Shown in pieces: positions 46,399 to 55,228 of a stretch of 64,000 nt of DNA. A model generated the notes under the pieces. That model worked only from the letters and a program-made list of their open reading frames with translations. It was not told where the DNA came from and made no database searches. The DNA is from Isoptericola chiayiensis (GTDB lineage Bacteria; Actinomycetota; Actinomycetes; Actinomycetales; Cellulomonadaceae): positions 1 through 64,000 of the forward strand of contig NZ_JABEZT010000002.1 of NCBI RefSeq assembly GCF_013149805.1, read 5' to 3'. The stretch's first letter is position 1. The number at the start of each line of letters is the position of its first letter. Made by a program: the position numbers and the translations under genes.

Positions 46399-49300
46399 AT
46401 GAGCGGGTCGACGACCGTGCCGCAGGCCGCGGGCGCAGCGCACGAGAGCGAGGCCGACGTGCTCGAGCTGCGCATCCACGGCGTGAGCAACACGCCGCCG
46501 GCGGGTGCGCTCGGGCTGGCGGCCCACGAGGTCGAACCGGCGGCCGTCGACCTGCGCGGCGTGCACGGCGACGCGCTGGGGTCGTTCTGGTGGCCCGGTC
46601 CCGACGCCCGGCGCCGGGACCAGGAGCCCCCGGCGCAGGAACCGGTGCGGACCTGCTGCGAGGGGGACGGCGCGGACGGGTGCGAGGAGTGCTGCGACCC
46701 GCGCCGGATCCCGCCGGGCGTGCGCCGCGAGGCCTACTCCTGGGGCGCGATGGCGCGGCTGTCGTGGGCGGCGCCCGGCGGGTGGTCGTTCGGGGCGGTG
46801 GTGTCGGGGGTGGTGCGGCTGCTGTGGGTGCTCGTGCTCCCGTTCGGCATGGCGAACGTCGCCTACTGGGCGCGGCGCATCCCGACGAGCGCGCACGGTG
46901 CGGGCAACGGCCGCCGGGTGCGCTCCTACCAGCACGGCGGTGCGGCGGCGGTGCGGCTGTTCGCGCTGGTGCTGACGCTGCTCCTGACGGCGTCCACGCT
47001 GACGGTCACCCTCGACCTGGTGGCCACCAAGTGCTTGGCCGAGTCCGCCCGGGGCCTCGACCCGGAGCTCGAGCGCGTCGTGTGCACGGCGCTGCCGGAC
47101 GCCGTCCAGGCCCTGGCGTTCGCTCCGACGGCGGTCCGCGCCGCCTGGTCGTCGGCGGTGCCCGTGGCGCTGCTGGTCGCGCTGTGGGCGCTGGGACAGC
47201 GCACCCGGGTGCGCTACGAGGAGCTGACCTCGGCCCGCAAGGGCGGCGAGGGCCGCGGGTACCCCGGTGCTGCGGGGGCCACGGCCGAGCAGTCGGCGCC
47301 GCGGTTCCCGCTGCTGAGCACGCCGGGGTTCTGGACGCACCGCGTGCTGACGCTCACCGGCGAGCGCGTGCACCTGGCGGCCGGGATCGGGTTCGTGGCG
47401 GCCGTGATCGGGTGGTCGGGCGCGGTGTCGGCAGCCGTCCGCGGTTCCGAGGCGTCCGGCTGCCGACGGATGCGGGACTTCCTGCGCGAGTGCGATCCGC
47501 AGGACGCCCTGGCGACCGCGCCGGGGCTCGTGGTGGCCGGTCTGGTGGGCGCGCTCGTCGTCGTCGCCGCGGTGTGGCGCACCGTGCAGGACTCCGCGGC
47601 GGGCGCCGACGTGGGTGCCCGCCGCGGGCTCGGGGCGCGGCACGGGCCCGCGGTGTGGGCGAACGTGCTCGTGGCGGGCTCGGTGGCTGCCTGGGCCGGG
47701 AGCCTCGTGTCGCTCGCCGCGCACGACGTCGCGAGCCTCGCCCCACCGCCCGCGCCGCCCGCGCCGCCCGCGCCGTCGGGCGACGGCGTCACCGTCGCCG
47801 CGGGATCGGTCGTGGGACTGGGCGCGGCGCCGTCCCTGCTCGTCGCCGTCCTGGTGGGGCTGTGCGTGTGCGCCGTGGCGTGGCGCTCGGGAGCCCGGTC
47901 GGGCTCGTGGTTCCTGCGGCCGCAGGCCCACCTGCTGTACCTGGCAGTCGTGCTCGGTCTGGGGGCGTGGGCGCTGCTGACGGGGATCGACGCGGCGTGC
48001 TGGACGGCCGGGGCGGCCGCGGTCCTGCTGGTCGGCCTGGTGCTCGCCACGTGGGCGCGCGGGCGCTCGCACCACGGCGACGAGGCCTGGTGGGGCACGG
48101 GACCGGCGGTGTTCCTGCTGCTGGCGGCCGGTTTCGCCGTCCTGCTGTCGGCGCTCGTCGTCCTGGGCGCGCATTCGGTCCTGCAGCGGCCGGCCGGTAC
48201 CGCAACGTTCGAGGTGGTCCGTGTCGACGGCCGGGAGCCCTCGGCGGCCGTGGCGAACGGTTCCGGGGCCCTGACCGTGCCCGAGGTGTACGTCGTGTTC
48301 GGGCTGATCGTCGGGTTGGCCCTCCTGGCGGTCGCTGTCGCGGCGCTGGCGACGGTGCTGCGCAGGCTCCGGTGGATCGCCCGCGCCCCGGGGACCTGGA
48401 GCGTCACCACCCCCGACAGCGACTGCTACGGCGACGACGATCCCCGGACCGTCGACTCCTCGGCCCTGCCCGTCCGGGTGCTGCGGGTGCTGCGCATGCG
48501 CCGGCACGCCGCGGCGGGGCAGCGCGCCGAGCTGGTGGTCGGGGTGCTCGCGGCGTTCTTCCTGCTGGCCCTGCTCCTCAGCCTGACGCTGGCGCTCGCC
48601 GACCTGCCGGTCCTGTCCTCCCTCGAGCCGGGTCACGACGTCGCCCGTCTCGCTGCGCCCGCGCTCGGCACGGCCGCGACGCTCCTGGCGGTCAGCGTCG
48701 CCGCCGCGGGCCGTGACGGCGCCGGGCGGCCCGCCGGCGTGCTGTGGGATCTGATGTGCTTCCTGCCCCGTGCCGCGCACCCCTTCGGCCCCCCGTGCTA
48801 CGCCGAACGGGTCGTCCCCGAGGTCCGGGGACGCCTGGACGCGTGGCTGGACGCCCTGGACCTGCCCCCGGCCCGCCGGGCGGCGGCCGCGCCGCGGCGC
48901 CGGGTCGTGCTGTCCGGGCACAGCAACGGCGGGATGCTCGCGGCGGCGGTCGTGCTCGCCCGCAGCGACGAGGACCAGACGCCCCAGCGCGACGTCGCGC
49001 TGCTCACGTACGGCACCCAGCTCCGCGGCCTCTTCGGGCGGCTGTTCCCCGAGCTGTTCGGGCCCGCCGCGCTGGGCACGCCGCCGCTGTGCCGGCCGCG
49101 CTTCCGCGGTGCCGACCCGTGGCGCAACGAGGTGCCGCGCGCGGGGAGCGTCGTGGCGCAGTCGTCACGCACGTGGCCGCGGCCGAGCCAGGACGAGCCG
49201 CGACGTGGCTCGCTCGCCCACCAGCTGCGCGCGGGTGTGGGTCGGGGGCCCCGCTGGCGCAACCTGTGGCGGCGCACCGACTTCATCGGCTTCCCCGTCT

Positions 49301-49443
49301 GCGCCTACGAACCGAACCCCGTGGACCGGGGTGCCGAGGAGCTGGACCCGAGGGCCTACACCGTCACCGTGTGGCACCACTCGCACTACCCGGCGGCGCC
49401 CGCCTACCGGAAGGCCCTCGACGAGCTCCTGGCCTCGTTCTGA
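46399..49443 (+). CDS. Large membrane protein with hydrolase-like C-terminus
   Basis: The product is 1014 residues. The N-terminus has LRIHGVSNTPP near residue 28. A Cys-rich stretch (Cys86, 87, 95, 98 and 99) could bind a metal. About 10-12 membrane segments lie between 135 and 760. The C-terminal 200 residues have VVLSGHSNGGMLAAAVVLA with Ser842 in a GHSNGG nucleophile elbow, as in alpha/beta hydrolases. IHGV plus GHSNGG suggests that an N-terminal strand and a C-terminal elbow are parts of one hydrolase split by the membrane region. I do not recognise a named family. The ribosome site is GGGGGAGG. Confidence 0.75.
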   Translation: MSGSTTVPQAAGAAHESEADVLELRIHGVSNTPPAGALGLAAHEVEPAAVDLRGVHGDALGSFWWPGPDARRRDQEPPAQEPVRTCCEGDGADGCEECCDPRRIPPGVRREAYSWGAMARLSWAAPGGWSFGAVVSGVVRLLWVLVLPFGMANVAYWARRIPTSAHGAGNGRRVRSYQHGGAAAVRLFALVLTLLLTASTLTVTLDLVATKCLAESARGLDPELERVVCTALPDAVQALAFAPTAVRAAWSSAVPVALLVALWALGQRTRVRYEELTSARKGGEGRGYPGAAGATAEQSAPRFPLLSTPGFWTHRVLTLTGERVHLAAGIGFVAAVIGWSGAVSAAVRGSEASGCRRMRDFLRECDPQDALATAPGLVVAGLVGALVVVAAVWRTVQDSAAGADVGARRGLGARHGPAVWANVLVAGSVAAWAGSLVSLAAHDVASLAPPPAPPAPPAPSGDGVTVAAGSVVGLGAAPSLLVAVLVGLCVCAVAWRSGARSGSWFLRPQAHLLYLAVVLGLGAWALLTGIDAACWTAGAAAVLLVGLVLATWARGRSHHGDEAWWGTGPAVFLLLAAGFAVLLSALVVLGAHSVLQRPAGTATFEVVRVDGREPSAAVANGSGALTVPEVYVVFGLIVGLALLAVAVAALATVLRRLRWIARAPGTWSVTTPDSDCYGDDDPRTVDSSALPVRVLRVLRMRRHAAAGQRAELVVGVLAAFFLLALLLSLTLALADLPVLSSLEPGHDVARLAAPALGTAATLLAVSVAAAGRDGAGRPAGVLWDLMCFLPRAAHPFGPPCYAERVVPEVRGRLDAWLDALDLPPARRAAAAPRRRVVLSGHSNGGMLAAAVVLARSDEDQTPQRDVALLTYGTQLRGLFGRLFPELFGPAALGTPPLCRPRFRGADPWRNEVPRAGSVVAQSSRTWPRPSQDEPRRGSLAHQLRAGVGRGPRWRNLWRRTDFIGFPVCAYEPNPVDRGAEELDPRAYTVTVWHHSHYPAAPAYRKALDELLASF

Positions 49444-49486
49444 CGAACGCTGGTGCCGACGTGCGGCGCAGGGCACAGTGGGGCCG

Positions 49487-50701
49487 GTGAACCCGCCCAC
49501 CGGACGGGGCGCGCGGACCGCACCCGCGCCGCCCGCTGCCGAACCGCCGCGTCGCAGCCTCGTCGTCGCCGTCCTGGCCGTCGTCGCGCTGGTGCTGCTG
49601 GTGCCCGCCTCCGGTGCCCTCGTGCCCCAGGTGCCCGGATGGGGCCATCTCGGGGCGGCCGCCTCGTCGCGGGCGGTGTGGCTGGCGGTCGGCGGGCTCG
49701 CCGTCCTGCTGGCGGGGACGGCCGCGCTGCTGCGCCGGGCGAGCGCCACCCGTCTCGGGGTGGTGCTCGCCGGGGCCGCCACCGTCGTGTGCGCGCTGAC
49801 GGTGCTCACGCAGCAGCTGCTGGTCGCGCAGGAGCACGGCGTCGCCGTCCGTATCGGCGAGCTGTTCGCCGTCGAGCGGCCCGTGCGCCCGCCGGACCGC
49901 GACGCCGTGTACGCCCGGTTCGATGGCCGGCCCCTGGACCTGTCGGTGTGGGAACCGGCGTCGGGCGGCTCCGGCGCCCCGGTGGTCGTCCTGGTGCACG
50001 GCGGCGGCTGGGTCACCGGCGACCGGCGCCGGCCGGGCACCGCCGCGCACGCCGGCTGGTTCGCCGACCAGGGGTACGTGGCGGTCAGCGTCGACTACCC
50101 GCTGTCCGGCGACGACGAGCACCGCTGGGACGTCGTCGAGCCGCAGGTGGCGTGCGCGCTGGTCTGGGTGGCGCGGCACGCGGCCGAGCACGGGGGAGAA
50201 CCCGGCCGGGTCTTCCTGGTCGGCGACTCCGCGGGCGGCAACGTGGCGCTCGACGTCGCCTACCGCGCCCGCGCCGGCACGCTCGAGCCCGCCTGCGACG
50301 GCGACGTGCCCGAGGTCGCCGCCGTGAGCACCCTGTACCCCGTCGCCGACCCGGCCGGTCTCCACGACAACCCGGACCCGCTGGTCGGCGCCGACGCCCG
50401 GACGATGGCCGAGCGCTACACCGGCGGCAGTCCGGCCGAGGTCCCGCAGCGGTACGACGCCGTCACCCCGGCCACGCACGTGACGCCGTCGTCCCCGCCC
50501 ACGGTGACGGTGACCGGCGCCGCCGACCACCTCGTCCCACCGCAGGGTGCCGCCGACCTGGCGGCGACCCTGGCCGCCCACGACGTGGACCACCAGCACG
50601 TGGAGATCCCCGCCGCGGGGCACGTCGTCGACGCCGCGCCGGGAGGGGTGGGGACGCAGGTGTGGCGCGAGCTCACCCTGCGACTCTTCGCGACGTCGTG
50701 A
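49487..50701 (+). CDS. Membrane-anchored alpha/beta hydrolase (HSL-like)
   Basis: The product is 404 residues, from GTG at 49487. Three or four N-terminal membrane segments (about 22-130) precede the hydrolase domain. VLVHGGGWVTGDRR is the oxyanion motif HGGGW, GDSAGGN has the nucleophile Ser, and ADHLVPPQ and AGHVVD supply the Asp and His. It is a carboxylesterase of the hormone-sensitive lipase type, anchored with its active site probably outside. It follows the large hydrolase-like membrane gene, so both may act on the same kind of substrate. Confidence 0.85.
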   Translation: MNPPTGRGARTAPAPPAAEPPRRSLVVAVLAVVALVLLVPASGALVPQVPGWGHLGAAASSRAVWLAVGGLAVLLAGTAALLRRASATRLGVVLAGAATVVCALTVLTQQLLVAQEHGVAVRIGELFAVERPVRPPDRDAVYARFDGRPLDLSVWEPASGGSGAPVVVLVHGGGWVTGDRRRPGTAAHAGWFADQGYVAVSVDYPLSGDDEHRWDVVEPQVACALVWVARHAAEHGGEPGRVFLVGDSAGGNVALDVAYRARAGTLEPACDGDVPEVAAVSTLYPVADPAGLHDNPDPLVGADARTMAERYTGGSPAEVPQRYDAVTPATHVTPSSPPTVTVTGAADHLVPPQGAADLAATLAAHDVDHQHVEIPAAGHVVDAAPGGVGTQVWRELTLRLFATS

Positions 50702-50729
50702 GCCGTCCAGGTCCCCCTGTCGGGGCTGA

Positions 50730-50735
50730 GACAAT
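50730..50735 (+). promoter_or_regulatory. -10-like box of the SpoU gene (leaderless)
   Basis: GACAAT, seven bases before GTG at 50743. The first base departs from TANNNT, but the position fits the leaderless pattern seen elsewhere in this window. Confidence 0.4.
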
Positions 50736-50742
50736 CCCTGGC

Positions 50743-51585
50743 GTGGACTTGCCGAACCTGGTCCGGGTGACCGACCCCTCCGACCCGCGCCTGCACGACT
50801 ACACCGACCTGACCGACGTCAGGCTGCGCACCGCGCGGGAACCGGCCGAAGGGCTGTTCATGGCCGAGTCCTCCAACGTCATCCGCCGCGCCCTGCGTGC
50901 CGGGCACCGGCCGCGGTCGTTCCTCATGGCCGACAAGTGGCTCGAGTCCATGGCGGACGTGCTCGTCGCGCACCCCGACGTCCCCGTGTTCGTCGCCGAC
51001 GAGGCCGTGCTGCGCGACATCACCGGGTTCCACCTGCACCGCGGGGCGCTCGCCGCGATGCACCGGCCCGTCCTCCCGGACGTCGCCACGCTGCTGGCCG
51101 GAGCCCGCGACGGGCAGGGGGCCCGGCGCGTCGCGGTGCTCGAGGACATCGTCGACCACACCAACGTCGGCGCGATCTTCCGCTCGGCCGCCGGGCTCGG
51201 CGTCGACGCGGTGCTGGTCACCCCCCGCTGCGCCGACCCGCTGTACCGGCGCAGCGTGCGGGTGTCGATGGGGACCGTCTTCCAGGTGCCGTGGACGCGG
51301 CTCGCGGCCTGGCCCACGGGGATCGACGACCTGCACGACGCCGGGTTCGACGTCGCGGCCCTGGCGCTCGGCGAGGACGCGGTGACGCTGGACGACCTGG
51401 CCGCGGACCCGCCGGAACGGCTCGCCCTGGTGCTCGGCACCGAGGGCGACGGCCTGTCGCGGGGCGCGGTCGCGGCGTCGGACCACGTCGTGCGGATCCC
51501 CATGGCAGGGCAGGTCGACTCGCTCAACGTCGCAGCGGCGTCGGCGGTCGCCTTCTGGGCGACGCGGCTTCCCGAGGCGGGGTGA
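50743..51585 (+). CDS. SpoU/TrmH family RNA 2'-O-methyltransferase
   Basis: The product is 280 residues. The N-terminal substrate-binding domain (RTAREPAEGLFMAESSNVIRRAL) is followed by the SPOUT knot: VLEDIVDHTNVGAIFRSA (motif 1, with the catalytic Arg), LALVLGTEGDGLS (motif 2) and IPMAGQVDSLNVAAASAVA (motif 3). It methylates ribose in tRNA or rRNA; the target is unknown. Confidence 0.92.
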   Translation: MDLPNLVRVTDPSDPRLHDYTDLTDVRLRTAREPAEGLFMAESSNVIRRALRAGHRPRSFLMADKWLESMADVLVAHPDVPVFVADEAVLRDITGFHLHRGALAAMHRPVLPDVATLLAGARDGQGARRVAVLEDIVDHTNVGAIFRSAAGLGVDAVLVTPRCADPLYRRSVRVSMGTVFQVPWTRLAAWPTGIDDLHDAGFDVAALALGEDAVTLDDLAADPPERLALVLGTEGDGLSRGAVAASDHVVRIPMAGQVDSLNVAAASAVAFWATRLPEAG

Positions 51586-51633
51586 CCCGTCCGGACCGGT
51601 GGACCCCGGCCCGGACCGGCGACGAGCGGACGA

Positions 51634-52116
51634 TCAGGCCTCCTCGGACGCGTGGGCCAGGCGCTCGCGGGCCGTGCGTCCCCGCCGCGCGGCGGGGACC
51701 GCGCCGGTGGCGGCGGCGAGCCCGAACCGTGCCGGCGCGCCGACGTACAGGCTCTCGTGCCCGTCGGCGGGCACCCGAAAGGTCTCGTGCCAGACCGTGA
51801 CCGCACCGGGCACGCGGCGGGCACGCCGGTAGAACTCCGCCCAGGCGGGACGGTGCCGGCGGGCGTCGTCGTTCGCGTAGGCGTAGACGTGCTCGACGCT
51901 GCGCCAGTACTGCACCATCGTCGGGCCCCGGCTTCCGAGCAGGGTGGTGCCGCCGAGGAAGCCGGAGTCGGCATCGGCGGTGAGCTCGGCGAGCATCGGC
52001 CGCATCGCGGCCATCGCGGGCCACCACGCGTCGGGGCGCCAGAGCCGCTCGACCCTCGCACCGATGAGGAAGACCGCGAGCTCTCCGTGGTGGTCGTGCG
52101 TCGTCAGAGTGGTCAT
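51634..52116 (-). CDS. DUF4188 family protein
   Basis: The product is 160 residues. The sequence ELAVFLIGARVERLWRPDAWWP, the later MVQYWRSVEHVYAYANDD and AVTVWHETFRVPADGHESLY match the DUF4188 family, a dimeric alpha-beta barrel type related to small monooxygenases. AAGGAG precedes ATG at 52116. It is divergent from a MerR regulator with a palindrome between, so it is the likely target of that regulator. Confidence 0.87.
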   Translation of the reverse strand: MTTLTTHDHHGELAVFLIGARVERLWRPDAWWPAMAAMRPMLAELTADADSGFLGGTTLLGSRGPTMVQYWRSVEHVYAYANDDARRHRPAWAEFYRRARRVPGAVTVWHETFRVPADGHESLYVGAPARFGLAAATGAVPAARRGRTARERLAHASEEA

Positions 52117-52125
52117 GATGCTCCT

Positions 52126-52144
52126 TGGATAGTAGGGCTATCCA
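52126..52144. promoter_or_regulatory. Probable MerR operator
   Basis: TGGATAG (52126-52132) and CTATCCA (52138-52144) are perfect inverted repeats with a five-base spacer. Further TTGGA and TCCAA half-sites occur at 52148-52152 and 52164-52168. The region is AT-rich and lies between the DUF4188 and MerR genes. On the minus strand TACTAT (52129-52134), a -10-like box for DUF4188, lies within the palindrome. Confidence 0.6.
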
Positions 52145-52191
52145 TTATTGGAGAGTGCTACTGTCCAATGTCAAGAGGAAGGGAGGAGGCG

Positions 52192-52809
52192 ATGCGCGTC
52201 TCCGCGTTGGCCGAGCGCACCGGCGTGCCGGTCGCGACGATCAAGTACTACCTGCGCGAGGGCCTGCTGCCCCCGGGGGTGCCGACGTCGCGCACCCAGG
52301 CCGTCTACGACGAGTCGCACGTCGAGCGCGTGCGGCTGGTCCGGGCGCTGACCGGCTCGGCAGGGCTGTCGCTGGCGGCGGTCCACGAGGTGCTGGCGGC
52401 GCTCGACGACCCGCCGTCGTCCCGGCACGGCCTGCTCGGCGCGGCGCAACGAGCCCTGGTCGCCGACGAGGCGCAGCAGGAGCCGCCCGCCGGTGTCGCG
52501 GCGCGCCGCCGGGTGGACGAGCTCGTCGCGGCCCGCGGATGGTGCGACGACCCGGTGCTGACCGACCGCCTGGCCGCTCAGCTGGACGACGCCGAGAAGG
52601 CCGGGGTCCCGGTGTCGCCGGAGCACCTGACGGTCCTGGCGCAGGCCGCCGAGCAGGTCGCGCGCGGCGACCTCGCGACGGTGCCCGAGGTGCCGGCCGA
52701 CGCGATGCGCCAGGTCGTCGCCGGCACCCTCCTGACCGATCCGGTGCTGCTGACGCTGCGTCGGCTCGCGCAGCAGTGGGCCAGCGGCGGCGCGGGCGAG
52801 GTGCGCTGA
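52192..52809 (+). CDS. MerR family transcriptional regulator
   Basis: The product is 205 residues. The MerR DNA-binding domain is clear: [20 protein letters not shown], then LREGLLPPG and [19 protein letters not shown]. The remaining 130 residues are a helical effector domain with no metal-binding Cys pattern. GGGAGGAGG precedes ATG at 52192. It probably controls itself and DUF4188. Confidence 0.9.
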   Translation: MRVSALAERTGVPVATIKYYLREGLLPPGVPTSRTQAVYDESHVERVRLVRALTGSAGLSLAAVHEVLAALDDPPSSRHGLLGAAQRALVADEAQQEPPAGVAARRRVDELVAARGWCDDPVLTDRLAAQLDDAEKAGVPVSPEHLTVLAQAAEQVARGDLATVPEVPADAMRQVVAGTLLTDPVLLTLRRLAQQWASGGAGEVR

Positions 52810-52881
52810 CCGCGCTGCCCGGCGACCCGGTCTCGAGCCAGGTGTGGCACCGGTCACGGTCGTTGCTTCGCGGTACCGGGA

Positions 52882-52900
52882 TGAGGTTAGGCTGTCCTGC
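52882..52900 (+). promoter_or_regulatory. Iron box (DtxR/IdeR-type) over a leaderless promoter
   Basis: TGAGGTTAGGCTGTCCTGC matches 14 of 19 positions of the DtxR/IdeR consensus TTAGGTTAGGCTAACCTAA as I remember it. It contains TAGGCT (52888-52893), a -10 box seven bases before the GTG at 52901. So iron-loaded repressor would sit on the -10 box and start site. This predicts iron-starvation induction of the siderophore reductase gene. Confidence 0.8.
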
Positions 52901-53905
52901 GTGACTTCCTCCGCGACCGACGCCCGGACCGAGACGACCGAGACCGCCGTCGCCCCCCGCCCGTGGCGCATGTTCGACGTCGAGGTCAAGCGCGTCACGC
53001 GGCTCTGCCCGTCCTTCGTGCGGATCACGTTCACCGGCGACGACCTGCACGAGTTCGCCGACAACGGCTGCGACCAGCGCATCAAGTTCCTCCTGCCCGC
53101 ACCGTGCGGCGGCTGGGAGTACCTGGACCGGCAGAACCCGGACTGGTTCACCTCCTGGCGCGCGCTGCCCGAGGAGCGCCGCAACCCGCTGCGCACGTAC
53201 ACCGTGCGAGCCGTCCGGCAGGACCTGCGCGAGGTCGACGTCGACATCGTCCTGCACGGGGACACCGGTCCGGCCTCGCGCTGGGCCAACGGTGCCCGGC
53301 CGGGTTCGCCCCTGGTGCTGCTCGGCCCCAACGACGCCCACGACGGACCCCACGGCGGCCTGGAGTTCGCGCCGCCCGCGACCAGCCACGCCCTGCTGCT
53401 CGCCGGTGACGAGACGGCGGTCCCCGCCATCGCCGCGATCTGCGAGTCGCTGCCCGCCGACGCCGTCGGCGAGGTGTTCCTCGAGGTCCCGCACCCCGAG
53501 GACCGCTGGACCCTCGCCGCTCCGGCGGGTGTGCGGGTCACCTGGCTCGGGCGTGACGACCGCTCGCACGGCGACCTGCTGGTGCCCGCCGTCCAGGAGG
53601 CCGCCGACCGGCTGCTCGCCATGGGCGTGCGCGCGTCCGTCGACGACGCACCGGCGGTCACCGCCGCGGGCGTCGACCTGGCGGGGGAGTTCGCCGACGT
53701 CGACGTCGACGCCGACATCCTCTGGGAGGTGCCGGTCGACGCCACGGGCAGGCCGCTGGCGCAGGACACCGTCCTGTACGCCTGGCTGGCCGGCGAGGCC
53801 GGCGTCATCAAGACGCTGCGGCGCTACCTGGTGAGCACCAAGGGCGTCGACCGCAAGGCGGTCGCGTTCATGGGCTACTGGCGGCAGGGGCGCGCCGAGC
53901 TCTGA
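52901..53905 (+). CDS. Siderophore-interacting protein (ferric-siderophore reductase)
   Basis: The product is 334 residues. The FAD-binding beta-barrel has [12 protein letters not shown] and the motif RTYTVRAVR near residue 105, plus [16 protein letters not shown]-like ([16 protein letters not shown]). The NAD(P)H-binding half has [16 protein letters not shown] and a C-terminal KTLRRYLV and GYWRQGRAE. These flavoproteins reduce ferric siderophores in the cytoplasm. GTG at 52901 was chosen over earlier starts because the iron box and -10 box end just before it. Confidence 0.92.
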   Translation: MTSSATDARTETTETAVAPRPWRMFDVEVKRVTRLCPSFVRITFTGDDLHEFADNGCDQRIKFLLPAPCGGWEYLDRQNPDWFTSWRALPEERRNPLRTYTVRAVRQDLREVDVDIVLHGDTGPASRWANGARPGSPLVLLGPNDAHDGPHGGLEFAPPATSHALLLAGDETAVPAIAAICESLPADAVGEVFLEVPHPEDRWTLAAPAGVRVTWLGRDDRSHGDLLVPAVQEAADRLLAMGVRASVDDAPAVTAAGVDLAGEFADVDVDADILWEVPVDATGRPLAQDTVLYAWLAGEAGVIKTLRRYLVSTKGVDRKAVAFMGYWRQGRAEL

Positions 53906-53941
53906 GCACGGTGCGGCAGCGCCCGTGGCGCGGGCCGCGGC

Positions 53942-54517
53942 TCAGCCGCGCTCGACGCCGAGCGAGTCGATGACCTCGACGCCCGGTGCCTCGCACAGCA
54001 GGGGTCCGGGCATGAGCACCTTGGAGTGCCGCACGCCCGAGCCCATGAGCGCGAGCGTGCCGGGGGCGGCGAAGCGGTCGTCCACCAGCACCCGCCAGGA
54101 CTCGGGCACGCCCAGCGGTGTGATGCCGCCGTAGGCCATGCCGGACTCCGCCGTCGCGCGGTCCTGGGGCAGGAACGACGCCTTGCGGGCGTCCAGCAGC
54201 TTGCGCACCCGCGTGTTGACGTCGGCAGACGTCGTGGCCGGCACGACGCAGGCGGCGACGCGTTCGGCCTCGCCGCGCCGTCCGGCCACCACCACGCAGT
54301 TCGCGGAGGCCTCGGGCGGCAGCCCGTGCACCTCGTTGAGCGTGGCGGTGTCCGCGTGCTCGGGGTCGATGGGGGCGACCGCGACCTGCGTCGCGACTCG
54401 TGCGTCGGCGCCGGCCCAGGCGACCAGGGCGGCGGCGACCGGGTCGGCGAGCAGGTCGCGGTGCTCGACGGCGGGACGCCAGTCGAGGTCGCCCAGCGTC
54501 GGCAGCCCCGTGCTCAT
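53942..54517 (-). CDS. YbaK/EbsC family (prolyl-tRNA editing-like) protein
   Basis: The product is 191 residues. NCVVVAGRRGEAERVAACVV, then LDARKASFLPQDRATAESGM and the YGGITPLGVPE loop are family hallmarks, including the conserved Lys. Members deacylate mischarged tRNA-Pro; the exact substrate is unknown. It overlaps the upstream PEBP gene by 4 bp, so they are co-translated. Confidence 0.88.
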   Translation of the reverse strand: MSTGLPTLGDLDWRPAVEHRDLLADPVAAALVAWAGADARVATQVAVAPIDPEHADTATLNEVHGLPPEASANCVVVAGRRGEAERVAACVVPATTSADVNTRVRKLLDARKASFLPQDRATAESGMAYGGITPLGVPESWRVLVDDRFAAPGTLALMGSGVRHSKVLMPGPLLCEAPGVEVIDSLGVERG

Positions 54518-55044
54518 CGGCGGTACGTCCCGGTGAGGGTGGCGCGGGCCAGCGTGTGGAAGTAGACGTTGAACGCCGCGTGGACGTTGGTGTTCTCGGT
54601 GGTCAGGTCGAGGGACTCGACGTCGAGCGCGTGCACCGCGAACACGTACCGGTGCGCGTGGTCCCCGGGCGGCGGGCCGGCACCCTCGAACCCGACCCGA
54701 CCGCCGTCGGAGGTGAGCTGGAACGCGCCGCGCGGCAGGTCGGTGCCCTCGGCGGCACCCGCACCGCGGGGCAGCGAGGTCGTCGTGGCGGGGAGGTCGA
54801 GGACGTGCCAGTGCCAGTAGCCCGACGGCGTCGGCGCGTCGGGGTCGAAGCAGCTCAGCACGAACGACCTCGTCTGCTCGGGGTGGCCGGACCAGGCCAG
54901 CGCGGGCGAGGTGTTGCCGCCGTCGACGGCGTGGTCCGCGGGCAGCGGGTCGCCCTCGGTGATGTCCGGGCTGGTCAGGGTGAAGGTCGCCGGGACGGGG
55001 AGCAGCGAGTAGGGGTCCGGGGGTAGGGGCCGGGTGAAGTCCAT
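54514..55044 (-). CDS. YbhB/YbcL family PEBP-like protein
   Basis: The product is 176 residues. FTLTSPDITEGDPL and the DGGNTSPALAW block, DPDAPT (ligand-site DPDxP), WHWHVLDLPA and HRYVFAVHALD match the bacterial phosphatidylethanolamine-binding-like family. ATG at 55044 has GGGAGG upstream and is preferred over 55080. The ligand is unknown. Confidence 0.9.
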   Translation of the reverse strand: MDFTRPLPPDPYSLLPVPATFTLTSPDITEGDPLPADHAVDGGNTSPALAWSGHPEQTRSFVLSCFDPDAPTPSGYWHWHVLDLPATTTSLPRGAGAAEGTDLPRGAFQLTSDGGRVGFEGAGPPPGDHAHRYVFAVHALDVESLDLTTENTNVHAAFNVYFHTLARATLTGTYRR

Positions 55045-55141
55045 GCCTCCCACCGTGGCGTGCCGGACGGCAGGACGCAACGGCGGACTGAGACGACGTC
55101 GCCGGGACGCCGAGGGGGCGAGACGGGCGGGTCGGCGGTGC

Positions 55142-55172
55142 TAGGGTGGGCACGGCAAACCGACCAGACGGT
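55142..55172 (+). promoter_or_regulatory. Promoter and TetR-type operator, SDR-TetR operon
   Basis: TAGGGT (55142-55147) is a -10 box. Twelve bases later lies ACCGACCAGACGGT (55159-55172), a 14-bp imperfect palindrome with ACCG and CGGT arms. The site would cover the transcript start. A near-identical site (ACCGGCCAGTCGGT) lies before the transporter operon at 58359-58372. The TetR gene in this operon is the natural candidate to bind both. Confidence 0.7.
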
Positions 55173-55228
55173 ACGCAACGGCCATCGAGGGCCCGTGCCG
55201 GGACGACGACGTCTATCGAGGTGACTCA

